Below, in pieces: positions 7,834 through 15,113 of a stretch of DNA of 30,067 nt. The translations under genes and the position numbers were made by a program. The notes below the pieces were generated by a model, which was not told the DNA's origin, ran no database searches, and was given only the letters and a program-made list of their open reading frames with translations. The number at the start of each line of letters is the position of its first letter. Position 1 is the stretch's first letter. Source of the stretch: Cyclostephanos tholiformis. Its lineage: Eukaryota; Bacillariophyta; Thalassiosirophyceae; Thalassiosirales; Thalassiosiraceae. The stretch is from the NCBI GenBank assembly GCA_036939975.1, contig JALLPB010000272.1:1-30067 (forward strand). The letters run 5' to 3'.

Positions 7834-9441
7834 CTACCCGTCCAACTCCAACGTCCAATCGAACTCTTTCCACATGTCACAAAATTGAAGAATCTCTCCC
7901 CGGTCCCCATCAAGGGCTGGAGTCTTACGTTGGAAGCGCATCGGATCGCACCCCATCATACCCCCGATAACGTCAATGCCGAAGTCTCGCGGGAATCGCT
8001 TCGATCCACCCCCACCTCTCATCCCCCCGCCGGCCGATGCACCAACGGCGGCGTCCCCCCCACCGCCAGCATCACGGTAGTCTCCATCGTCCTCGTTTTC
8101 GATCAGCTGGACGTAACCCCCCCCGTCGTCGCCGCCTCCTCCTCCATCACATTCTCCCCCCCACCAGCAGTAAAAGTACGGAAATCCCAACCTCGGCACC
8201 GCGTTCCTCAGCGTCTTCTTCCTCCCATCGAGCACGATCGGCCGCTGGCCGTGCATTCCCCACTCCTGCGCCACCTCCGCGAGGGCGCTACGGAAGTAAA
8301 GGGGGGCGTCCCGCTCGACGTTCAACGGGACGGGAACGACGTCCAAACGAGCCTGGGTCGTCACGCCGCCGGCCAATCCGCCACCCCCGTACCCTCCCCC
8401 CGACGCCGATCGCGACGTCCTCGATACAGTCTCGAGAAAGATCACGCCCCGTCCGTCGTGGCGGAACATCCGCCGAAGCGACGATTGGAACCTTCGCACC
8501 TCGTCCCACGCGTCCTCGTCGAGCGATACTAACGATTCGCAGTACGACAACGGTACGATGTGGCATTGTCCGCCGTTCCACGGATGCGACGACGACGACG
8601 ACGACGACATCCCTCCCCCCTCCCGCCGGTGTCGTCGCGGCTGTTCCAATCTCCCGTGAGAGGGTGTCATGACGAGGCTAACCCTCTCCCCGAGCGCGAT
8701 GAGATATCGCCTCTCGAAAGTGGGAGATTCCATCCACCACCAGCTCCTGGCCGTCCACCTCGACAATTCGTCGTGTCGAGCCACCTGGCGGGACGCATTT
8801 CGCATCGCCAATTTCGTCGACGATAGTCGATCGTCGGTCGATCCGTACAGAATTTCGGACGCCGCGTGCGCTTCCCCCAGGTGATCGTCCTCGTCGATCC
8901 CGCCGGAATGGGAATTCGATCCCACCAACGCCCTCCCGAGCCTATCGTACCCCCTCCCCAATCGCAGCACGTTCCGCATGTACGACGCGTCCATGTCGGA
9001 TTCGGGATCGCCCCGACGCTCCCGCGCCGCCATTTCGGTTATCGTCATCCCGACATCCGCCTCCCGTCGTTTCTCGCCGCGATCGCGACGGGACGTCCAA
9101 CCCTCCTCGCCGACGCCGACGCCGACGCCGACGCGTGAATCGACTAATACGACGTCGTCTTTGGAATTGCGCGCGACGATGACGTCGGATATCCTTCCAC
9201 GGCATTGTAGGCCGACGAGGCCGCCGACGTCGGGGGAGTAGGATCCGGATACGCCGCCGCCCGAGAGGCTGATTCGCAGGGCCTCGGCGGCGGAACGATT
9301 GACATCGTTGTAGCCACCGCCGCCGCCTACGCCGCCGCCGGTCGCAGCAACGGCGACGCCGACGGATTGGGATCCTCCCCCGGGAGGGGGGGGGGGGGCG
9401 GGAGGGCGCTTCCTTTTCCCCGTCCTGATTCCGGACAGCAT
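7834..9441 (-). CDS. CWF19-like (CwfJ family) splicing-associated protein
   Basis: A 535-residue protein with the two C-terminal CwfJ domains of the CWF19L2/Cwf19 group, which act in late spliceosome disassembly with the lariat-debranching machinery. Numbering from 9441: a short conserved TITEMAARE segment near 133, a CwfJ_C_1-like core at about 225-340 (RYLIALGERVSL, GGQCHIVPLSY, SLDEDAWDEVRRFQ, then FLETV), and a CwfJ_C_2-like part at about 360-530 (DVVPVPLN, DAPLYFRSALAE, LGFPYFYCWW, FPRDFGIDVIGGMMG, WKEFDW). Gly-rich low-complexity inserts split the domains. Family members usually read GHC.IVPLQH; here the positions are GQCHIVPLSY, and the later His before the VVPVP strand is also missing. 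The N-terminus is Gly/Pro-rich and passes through a G13/C13 run (9386-9398), where a sequencing indel would shift the frame. TTTTTTGCAG precedes the ATG on this strand, so an unseen upstream exon is possible. Confidence 0.8.
   Translation of the reverse strand: MLSGIRTGKRKRPPAPPPPPGGGSQSVGVAVAATGGGVGGGGGYNDVNRSAAEALRISLSGGGVSGSYSPDVGGLVGLQCRGRISDVIVARNSKDDVVLVDSRVGVGVGVGEEGWTSRRDRGEKRREADVGMTITEMAARERRGDPESDMDASYMRNVLRLGRGYDRLGRALVGSNSHSGGIDEDDHLGEAHAASEILYGSTDDRLSSTKLAMRNASRQVARHDELSRWTARSWWWMESPTFERRYLIALGERVSLVMTPSHGRLEQPRRHRREGGGMSSSSSSSHPWNGGQCHIVPLSYCESLVSLDEDAWDEVRRFQSSLRRMFRHDGRGVIFLETVSRTSRSASGGGYGGGGLAGGVTTQARLDVVPVPLNVERDAPLYFRSALAEVAQEWGMHGQRPIVLDGRKKTLRNAVPRLGFPYFYCWWGGECDGGGGGDDGGGYVQLIENEDDGDYRDAGGGGDAAVGASAGGGMRGGGGSKRFPRDFGIDVIGGMMGCDPMRFQRKTPALDGDRGEILQFCDMWKEFDWTLELDG
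9107..9136. repeat. (GACGCC)n hexanucleotide microsatellite in coding sequence
   Basis: Five tandem GACGCC-type units lie inside the CWF19-like gene. On the minus strand they encode an alternating Val-Gly run (VGVGVGVG, about residues 104-111). Such runs expand and contract in units that keep the frame. This is a low-complexity linker rather than part of a domain. Confidence 0.7.
9386..9398. repeat. G13 homopolymer in the CWF19-like N-terminus
   Basis: Thirteen consecutive G (C on the coding strand) encode the poly-Pro part of the N-terminus. The frame upstream, including the chosen start, depends on the exact count. Confidence 0.8.
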
Positions 9442-9754
9442 GTTTCTTGCCTGCAAAAAATATATTGTTTCGGGGGCCGGCGCCCAATATTTTATATATT
9501 ATTCTAATAGTCATTTTTTAATCCCTCAAGGGAGAGTGTATCTCAATATTTATTTAGAAAAAATTAAACAACATTTAGTCCCTATCACAAGTCATTACGA
9601 CAAAGAAACAACATCGAGCACCCCCCGGCGGCCCTGAACCCGCCCCCGACACGTTGTGTGTATCACAAAAGTTGTGTCGAGAGGAGAGAGCACAAAAAAG
9701 CTAGGACGGATAGGAACGGCCCTGCAACGTAATTCGGACCCTCCATCAGTTGGT
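9442..9754. promoter_or_regulatory. Divergent intergenic region, CWF19-like / TVP38-like
   Basis: The roughly 313 bp between the two start codons carry both promoters. The left half is AT-rich (an ATATTTTATATATTATTC stretch near 9486-9504). The plus-strand frame of the VTT gene is open from 9656 but has only a GTG as a start there. Confidence 0.45.
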
Positions 9755-10818
9755 ATGTCGACGTCGTCACCCGCCATGGACGAATCATCGTACCAAAATC
9801 CAGTCGAGGGCACCGGGGATGACGTTGCTACTACCGTAAACGAAGGGGTCATCGTCGACGTGGAAGGGAGGAAGAGGTCGTTCCCCTGGACGAAGATGCT
9901 TGTCGGCGCAATCCTCGTCGGTATCATAATATACGTCATCGTAGATTCCGCCACGACGGGGAACATCCGTGCGGGATTGGAATACTTCCTCGGATGGATC
10001 GAAACGAATGTGATCGCGGGGGTTTTCGCCTTCACGGGCGTGTACTTCGTGGCGACGATCGCGTTCGTGCCTGGATCGATACTTACGCTCGGGAGCGGCT
10101 TCGTCTTCGGCGGCGCACTCGGACTCGGACCGGGCGTCGCGTTGGCGACGACGGCGGTGTTCGTGGGCGCGAGCTTGGGCTCTGTCGCGGCGTGAGTTTT
10201 AACCCCCCCCCCACCGTCCTTGCGTGTTTGCGTTTTATCTGCTCCACGCGGTTTATATTTCCCCTGGCCGGGTCTTTATCCTATCCCTCGATGATCTCAT
10301 GCATTATTATCCCGCCCGGAATCATCAGCTTTTTGATCGGTAGGTACTTGCTTAGGGATAGGGTGAGAGGCGGCCTCGTCGAGAAATATCCCATCGTCAT
10401 GGCTCTCGACGAGGCATTCAAGCGGAAGGGATTTTTCATCTTCCTCCTCCTCCGTTTGTCCCCCATCGTCCCGTTCAACGCGATTAATTACATCGGCGGC
10501 ATCACGTCCATCAAGCTAAGGGATTATACGCTGGCATTGCTCGGAATGTTGCCGGGCACGATACTGTATTGCTTCATCGGGGCCACGGCCGGGAGCCTAA
10601 CGACCGGTTCCATGTCCGGTCCCGCGACCATCGCGAGCATCGTCATTGGCATAATACTCGGCCTAATCGCCGTATTCGTCGTTTCGTACTACGCGAGGAA
10701 AGAATTCGATAAGATCGTAGCGCAGCAGGAACGGCTCAAGACTGAACATCAATCCTCAGATTCGATAGAAGGACCCAACGACTCCACCGTCGTAAGGCCC
10801 GCGGAAGATCTGGCCTAA
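9755..10818 (+). CDS. TVP38/TMEM64-family membrane protein (VTT/SNARE-associated domain)
   Basis: Two exons, 9755-10191 and 10329-10818, with a 137-nt intron (GTGAGT...ATCATCAG) give 308 residues. Splicing joins VGASLGSVAA to FLIGRYLLRD, exactly the continuous VTT segment expected. The protein has an N-terminal hydrophilic part, one TM helix (about 47-70), then the VTT domain with FVPGSILTLGSGFVFG, the RLSPIVPFNAINYIGG re-entrant motif, GMLPGTILYCFIGA, and a last TM helix before a charged C-terminal tail. Relatives (yeast Tvp38, animal TMEM64, TMEM41B/VMP1, bacterial DedA) are Golgi, ER or plasma-membrane proteins, and several of them scramble or transport phospholipids. The specific substrate cannot be read here. 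The start at 9755 is the first ATG in frame. A C10 run (10203-10212) sits just after the 5' splice site. Confidence 0.88.
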
Positions 10819-10948
10819 AGAGCGCGGATTGGCGTGACGATACCATCGAACCCTTGCCGCCCTGGTTTATTACATGTAAATTTCATTAGTTTGTAACAGT
10901 ATATAGCATGTCTTGGGAATTACGACATGTGCACTTAATATAACAGGA

Positions 10949-12589
10949 TCATAGATAAGCGCCCAGGCCAATGCATAGCTCGCACAGAAGGACGTGTTGT
11001 AAAAAACTGGTAAAGCCGCACCGAAAAAATATAACTCCGGCCCAAACCGAATAACCAACAAAGATGTAGTTGACGAACGCTTCCGGCACCAACGTAAGAG
11101 CGACGAAGGCAATCGCGGCAGGAAGAGCGTATGTGCATGCAACTTTCATGGTAAGCGGGAATTCCCCAAAGTAGTCGATTGGAATATTTGGCATCGTTCG
11201 TTCGTTTGCGTCGATCAACGGTGCTTCGCCTCCAAACTCAAGAGGCTTCGTTATCTGCCAAAGCAAACAAGTAACTATGCAACCCAACCACATATCCACG
11301 CTGTAATGCAAACCCTGATATGACTCGATGCTATAATCCAGGGCCACAAGTGTCCAAACAGCTATCGAGAACTGGGTGTTCGACGCCGCAGACGTGAATG
11401 CACATGTGATCGTGGAGGTAAATGTTGCGTGACCGGAGAGGATGAGATCGTTGCATCCTCCGCGTGAATTTGGTAGGAATCCCACCACGAGCCACTCGCT
11501 CCATATATCCGGGGGGGGGGGGAAATGGCTCGCGTAGCAGTTATTCACCTGGCTGGGTAGCACTGTCAGGGAGAAGGATATCGTTCGAATGAGCCTCGCC
11601 AGGGCAAGTGTGACGAGGGCGCGCAGCGTCAGTCCTGCCAATGTTCGTTGTTGTATACGCGCGGTATGATTTCGGCCATATCCCAATTCGAGACAAACGA
11701 GCGATGTCCCGAATGACGTCACCAAAGCCCATTGCACATTCAACCCATCCCGGAGTTTTTGCAGTGTCGTCCTCGCCATCCATGGTGCCTTAACATCGAA
11801 CAACTTCATCGCCAATCTCTCCAATACTATTCGACCGTTATCTTGTAGAGGCTTGGCAGATCCGGATATGCCAGGCTCGTACGTCGCGGAGACGACCCAG
11901 GTGGCGAAATTTTCGGTGAGCATCATAACGGTAAGGATGATGGCAGCAAGTGCCGCTCGCTCTTTGATGCCGAGGCGGGACCATATCCTTTGTACTGGGT
12001 TGGAGCAATCATCGCACGCCGCAATCATGTTTTTTCCTTTCGATTTCGAGGAATATTCATCGGAGGATAGCGCCACTTGACGCGATGCCAATCCGAAGAA
12101 AAAGAGAGCGAGGCAGGCCACTAGGGAGCTCAGCCATTTGGGAAATTGATTGCATACGATGGACATCAGGAATGAACTCGCGATCAATCTTGTAAGCTTC
12201 GCCACCGAATTCCTCTTGGGCTTGAATTGCCCATCTTCCTCCACGTGGTCCATAAAACAGAATATGATATGCAATGTGGATAATAAAGGTCTCGCGACGA
12301 ATATATACCCCATCCCAAATTTCATCGCCGTCGACGCGTGTGCCGCGCCAACATCATCGTTGCTGCCCGAGAGTAAGCATGCCACAATGGACACCGCAGC
12401 CACCGCGGAAAACGGAAAAGAAGTTGCAATTTTGAGGGTTTTCAGGAGGATTATGATGCAGCGTGCGATGGTCCACTTCCATTGACCACGAGATCTTTTA
12501 TCGTTGTTATCTTCGTCGTATTCTCCAATATTCATATCCGTTCGTTGCGGTGGTGGTGCCGGCAAAACGACATTGCGAGCTTTCGCCAT
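10949..12589 (-). CDS. Sphingomyelin-synthase-like PAP2-superfamily membrane enzyme
   Basis: A 546-residue polytopic protein ending in a PAP2-like domain of the sphingomyelin synthase / inositolphosphorylceramide synthase type. These enzymes transfer a phospho-headgroup to ceramide in the Golgi or plasma membrane. The typical signatures are RTISFSLTVLPSQ (about 335-347), GGCNDLILSGHATF with His387, and YQGLHYSVDMWLG with His428 and Asp432; these three residues match the family's His-His-Asp catalytic triad. About eight hydrophobic helices are visible. The N-terminal 320 residues contain extra membrane segments (around 43-75, 90-112, 135-170, 212-232) not typical of short SMS proteins. A C12 run in the coding strand (11511-11522) encodes the Pro run before DIWSEW. 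The headgroup used (choline, ethanolamine or inositol) cannot be told from the sequence. It is a single exon, convergent with the VTT gene at only 130 bp. Confidence 0.78.
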   Translation of the reverse strand: MAKARNVVLPAPPPQRTDMNIGEYDEDNNDKRSRGQWKWTIARCIIILLKTLKIATSFPFSAVAAVSIVACLLSGSNDDVGAAHASTAMKFGMGYIFVARPLLSTLHIIFCFMDHVEEDGQFKPKRNSVAKLTRLIASSFLMSIVCNQFPKWLSSLVACLALFFFGLASRQVALSSDEYSSKSKGKNMIAACDDCSNPVQRIWSRLGIKERAALAAIILTVMMLTENFATWVVSATYEPGISGSAKPLQDNGRIVLERLAMKLFDVKAPWMARTTLQKLRDGLNVQWALVTSFGTSLVCLELGYGRNHTARIQQRTLAGLTLRALVTLALARLIRTISFSLTVLPSQVNNCYASHFPPPPDIWSEWLVVGFLPNSRGGCNDLILSGHATFTSTITCAFTSAASNTQFSIAVWTLVALDYSIESYQGLHYSVDMWLGCIVTCLLWQITKPLEFGGEAPLIDANERTMPNIPIDYFGEFPLTMKVACTYALPAAIAFVALTLVPEAFVNYIFVGYSVWAGVIFFRCGFTSFLQHVLLCELCIGLGAYL

Positions 12590-12876
12590 CGATATCCGTT
12601 GTCTCGATCTTCAGATTCAGGATGAGATATGCCCAAGACTGAGTCGGAGATTGTTCGGACTGCTCTCCCCTTCCATTAGCTCTACCAACAACTAGTATCA
12701 CACCATCTACTCTCCATATTATTACTATTATTTGATTTTATCCTGCGAGGCCGAGACACTCTGTCGGGGGCATCGCTCACTCCTACGTACGCACGACAGA
12801 CGACCCATCGTTTTGGGCCCCCCCTAATATTATTGATGGAGGAGCGGTGTTTCTATCCTTACTTCGCAAACCAATC
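12590..12876. promoter_or_regulatory. Divergent intergenic region, SMS-like / RNA methylase
   Basis: The 287 bp between two start codons on opposite strands should hold both promoters. A T/A-rich block (TATTATTACTATTATTTGAT, 12718-12737) lies in the middle. There is no ATG in the methylase frame before 12877. Confidence 0.45.
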
Positions 12877-14694
12877 ATGGGAGTTCGCTTCGCTAGAGCC
12901 TCTCGATGCGCCAACGTCCCAAAGCATCTCAGGTGGCGGCCATTCTGCATCGACAATTGTTGGCTTAGTCAGGGTAAAGATTCGAAAGAAGTCGGGTCGT
13001 CGTCCGGTTTTCGCCCGTACTCTAGCACTGCATCGTTATATAAATTGAGTCCGAAGCGAAAAGTGGATCGAATGATGGATGGGAGAGGAGATGGTAGTTC
13101 GCAAACCTCCCATAGGACACAACGAATACATCGAAACATGAAAGTCCCATCCGATGAGCTGCATCCGAGGAAGGTCGGCAAAACTCCTTCGAAGATGACG
13201 AAGCATTCTAACAAAACACCCACGTCAAAACCCCTCCGTGGACCATTTTCCATATTCGTCGCATGCCTACCAGGACTTGAGCCGCTGTTATATGAGGAAT
13301 TATCGTACCTCCTTCAGTCATCTGAAATATCAGAACAAAGCAAGGCAAAAGTAATTCCCGGAGGAGTTGAGGTCACCATCCCTTCATTGGCCTATTTATA
13401 CGTCCTTCACCTGTATTTAGGCACGGCATCGCACATATATCTGAGGCTTAATGGAGGTGATCGCTCTGCGGGCCTCCCTCCCCTCTTTCGCGCTCGCGGT
13501 TTTCCGGAGCTGCAAAGGAAGTTGAAAGATTTGATAGTCTCTCAGCAATGGGATCGATGGTTCGACATCCCTCGCTCAAGGACTAATTGTGTGCGAGAAG
13601 AAAGCGAATTGACATGGCAGTTGCAAGTTCACGTGACCACATCTAAGAGTAAATTGATGCATACCAAGGCTGTGGAGGAGAGGGTACGAGAGACCATTGG
13701 AGAAGTACTCGGTGTGAAGGGATTGGATAGCACAAACAGCGCTTGCGGAGTTGAGGCAACTGCGAATGGCTCGAACAAGAGTTTAGACGTTCGACCCGTT
13801 GTCAGATTGCTCGTCCGCATCGATAGAGATGAAGTGCAGCTCTCGCTTGATACATCCTCCTCGAGCTCTGCCATTCCTTTACATATGAGAGGATATCGAT
13901 TGAACCCTCACAAGGCGCCATTGAGGGAGGACCTGGCGTTTGCATTGTTGATGGCTGGCGGGTTGAAACCTAGATGGAATTTGCAGCCGCTCCGACCGTG
14001 GTTAATCAAAGATGATGCCGAAATCAATGGTGTATTTGACAGCAACATGAAAAACGACGAGGTGGAATCGTCAGTACAACTGTTTGATCCGCTCTGTGGT
14101 TCTGGTACAATCGCAATCGAGGGCGCCTCAATCCTTGCTGGACTTCCACCGGGGAGGTTTCGTCCACCCCCACTCGAAGGAACGAGATTGTACGACACTT
14201 CGCTGTGGAATAATATAAAGTTAAGGGCGTTGTCTTCGTCGCTGTTATTGGCAAATGTAGATGCCGACGCGAGGACAATAATGGTGGCTGCCAATGATAT
14301 CAACAAAGATGCAATACATGCAGCAATAAGCAACTCGAAACGTGCGGGAGTGGAAAATTTCATCGATTTTACCATTGGTTCGTTCAAAATTCATCCCTTG
14401 TCTAATCGTTCGCCACAGCAGTCTACTTACAAGATATCGGATTCCCGAGATCTATTGATAGTCACCAACCCTCCTTATGGAAAGCGTATGTTGTCAGACG
14501 AATCCAATTCGATCTACAAGCAAATTGCAAATGCTCTAAAATCTTTGCCATATAGAATTCGGTGCACCATAATAGGCAAGGAGCCAAGATCATTGCGCGA
14601 GTCGTCATTGCCGCTGAGGGTTGCCTTTAGTACCAAGCAAGGAGGGCTGAGTGTGGTAGCGATGTCTACTGACCAATTGGATAGTAGTTGGTAA
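12877..14694 (+). CDS. THUMP/UPF0020-type RNA (guanine-N2) methyltransferase, probably organellar
   Basis: A 605-residue protein related to bacterial RlmL (23S rRNA m2G methylase) and the wider UPF0020/Trm14 group, SAM-dependent enzymes that methylate guanine N2 in rRNA or tRNA. It has an Arg-rich, acid-poor leader ending near RPYSST (about 47-52) that looks like a mitochondrial or plastid targeting peptide. The THUMP region begins with FVACLPGLEPLLYEEL (from 127). A conserved MRGYRLNPHKAPLREDLA segment precedes the Rossmann methylase domain, with motif I LFDPLCGSGTIAIEGA (Asp404) and catalytic motif IV TNPPYGKRM (Asn531). It ends soon after GGLSVVAMS, as RlmL-type domains do. TGGTAAGT at the stop would also fit a splice donor, but the family's expected end argues against another exon. 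The RlmK half present in E. coli RlmKL is absent. Confidence 0.85.
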   Translation: MGVRFARASRCANVPKHLRWRPFCIDNCWLSQGKDSKEVGSSSGFRPYSSTASLYKLSPKRKVDRMMDGRGDGSSQTSHRTQRIHRNMKVPSDELHPRKVGKTPSKMTKHSNKTPTSKPLRGPFSIFVACLPGLEPLLYEELSYLLQSSEISEQSKAKVIPGGVEVTIPSLAYLYVLHLYLGTASHIYLRLNGGDRSAGLPPLFRARGFPELQRKLKDLIVSQQWDRWFDIPRSRTNCVREESELTWQLQVHVTTSKSKLMHTKAVEERVRETIGEVLGVKGLDSTNSACGVEATANGSNKSLDVRPVVRLLVRIDRDEVQLSLDTSSSSSAIPLHMRGYRLNPHKAPLREDLAFALLMAGGLKPRWNLQPLRPWLIKDDAEINGVFDSNMKNDEVESSVQLFDPLCGSGTIAIEGASILAGLPPGRFRPPPLEGTRLYDTSLWNNIKLRALSSSLLLANVDADARTIMVAANDINKDAIHAAISNSKRAGVENFIDFTIGSFKIHPLSNRSPQQSTYKISDSRDLLIVTNPPYGKRMLSDESNSIYKQIANALKSLPYRIRCTIIGKEPRSLRESSLPLRVAFSTKQGGLSVVAMSTDQLDSSW

Positions 14695-15113
14695 GTTAAA
14701 GAGTAGGTTTTAGCCAAGATGTTCCTAAGCAGCAGCAGGCTTGGGTTAGCGTGCAGCATCCCAGGTAGCAACATCAGCAATCGATGAGAGTATCGATTCG
14801 AGGAGACCTCATATGATTATTGATATCATAGCTAAATTAAGTCTACATGAGACTGGTAGCTTTCCCCATGTTAGCATTCACTGGTTGATTATTGGCTTTC
14901 GTGCGGCTACAAACGCATTTCGCTGTGATGCCTTAACTTCCCTCTACAATCCAACTCTACGTTCACCTGCCCAGTGGGCCCAAGAGTAACAGCTATCAGC
15001 AACGTTCCAATCGCTCCTGTGAGGACATCAACTTCGCTGTAGCTGGGTAATGGCGAGATGCTAACGCGATAACGCGGAAGAAGTAGAATAACTAAATTAC
15101 TATTGCACAAGCC
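14695..15113. other. Convergent intergenic region
   Basis: These 419 bp lie between the methylase stop and the CBM14 gene stop. A 67-codon minus-strand open frame (14907-15110) starts just past the CBM14 stop and has no recognisable similarity. A small imperfect palindrome, TATGATTATTGATATCATA (14811-14829), lies here. No gene is supported. Confidence 0.4.

Noticed and set aside
8037..9241. Arg/Pro-rich open frames on the plus strand across the CWF19-like gene
   Set aside because: Shadow frames; the minus strand carries both CwfJ domains.
14907..15110. A 67-codon minus-strand frame just after the CBM14 stop, as a possible last exon
   Set aside because: No good splice pair is visible and the CBM14 protein already ends in a plausible hydrophobic tail.
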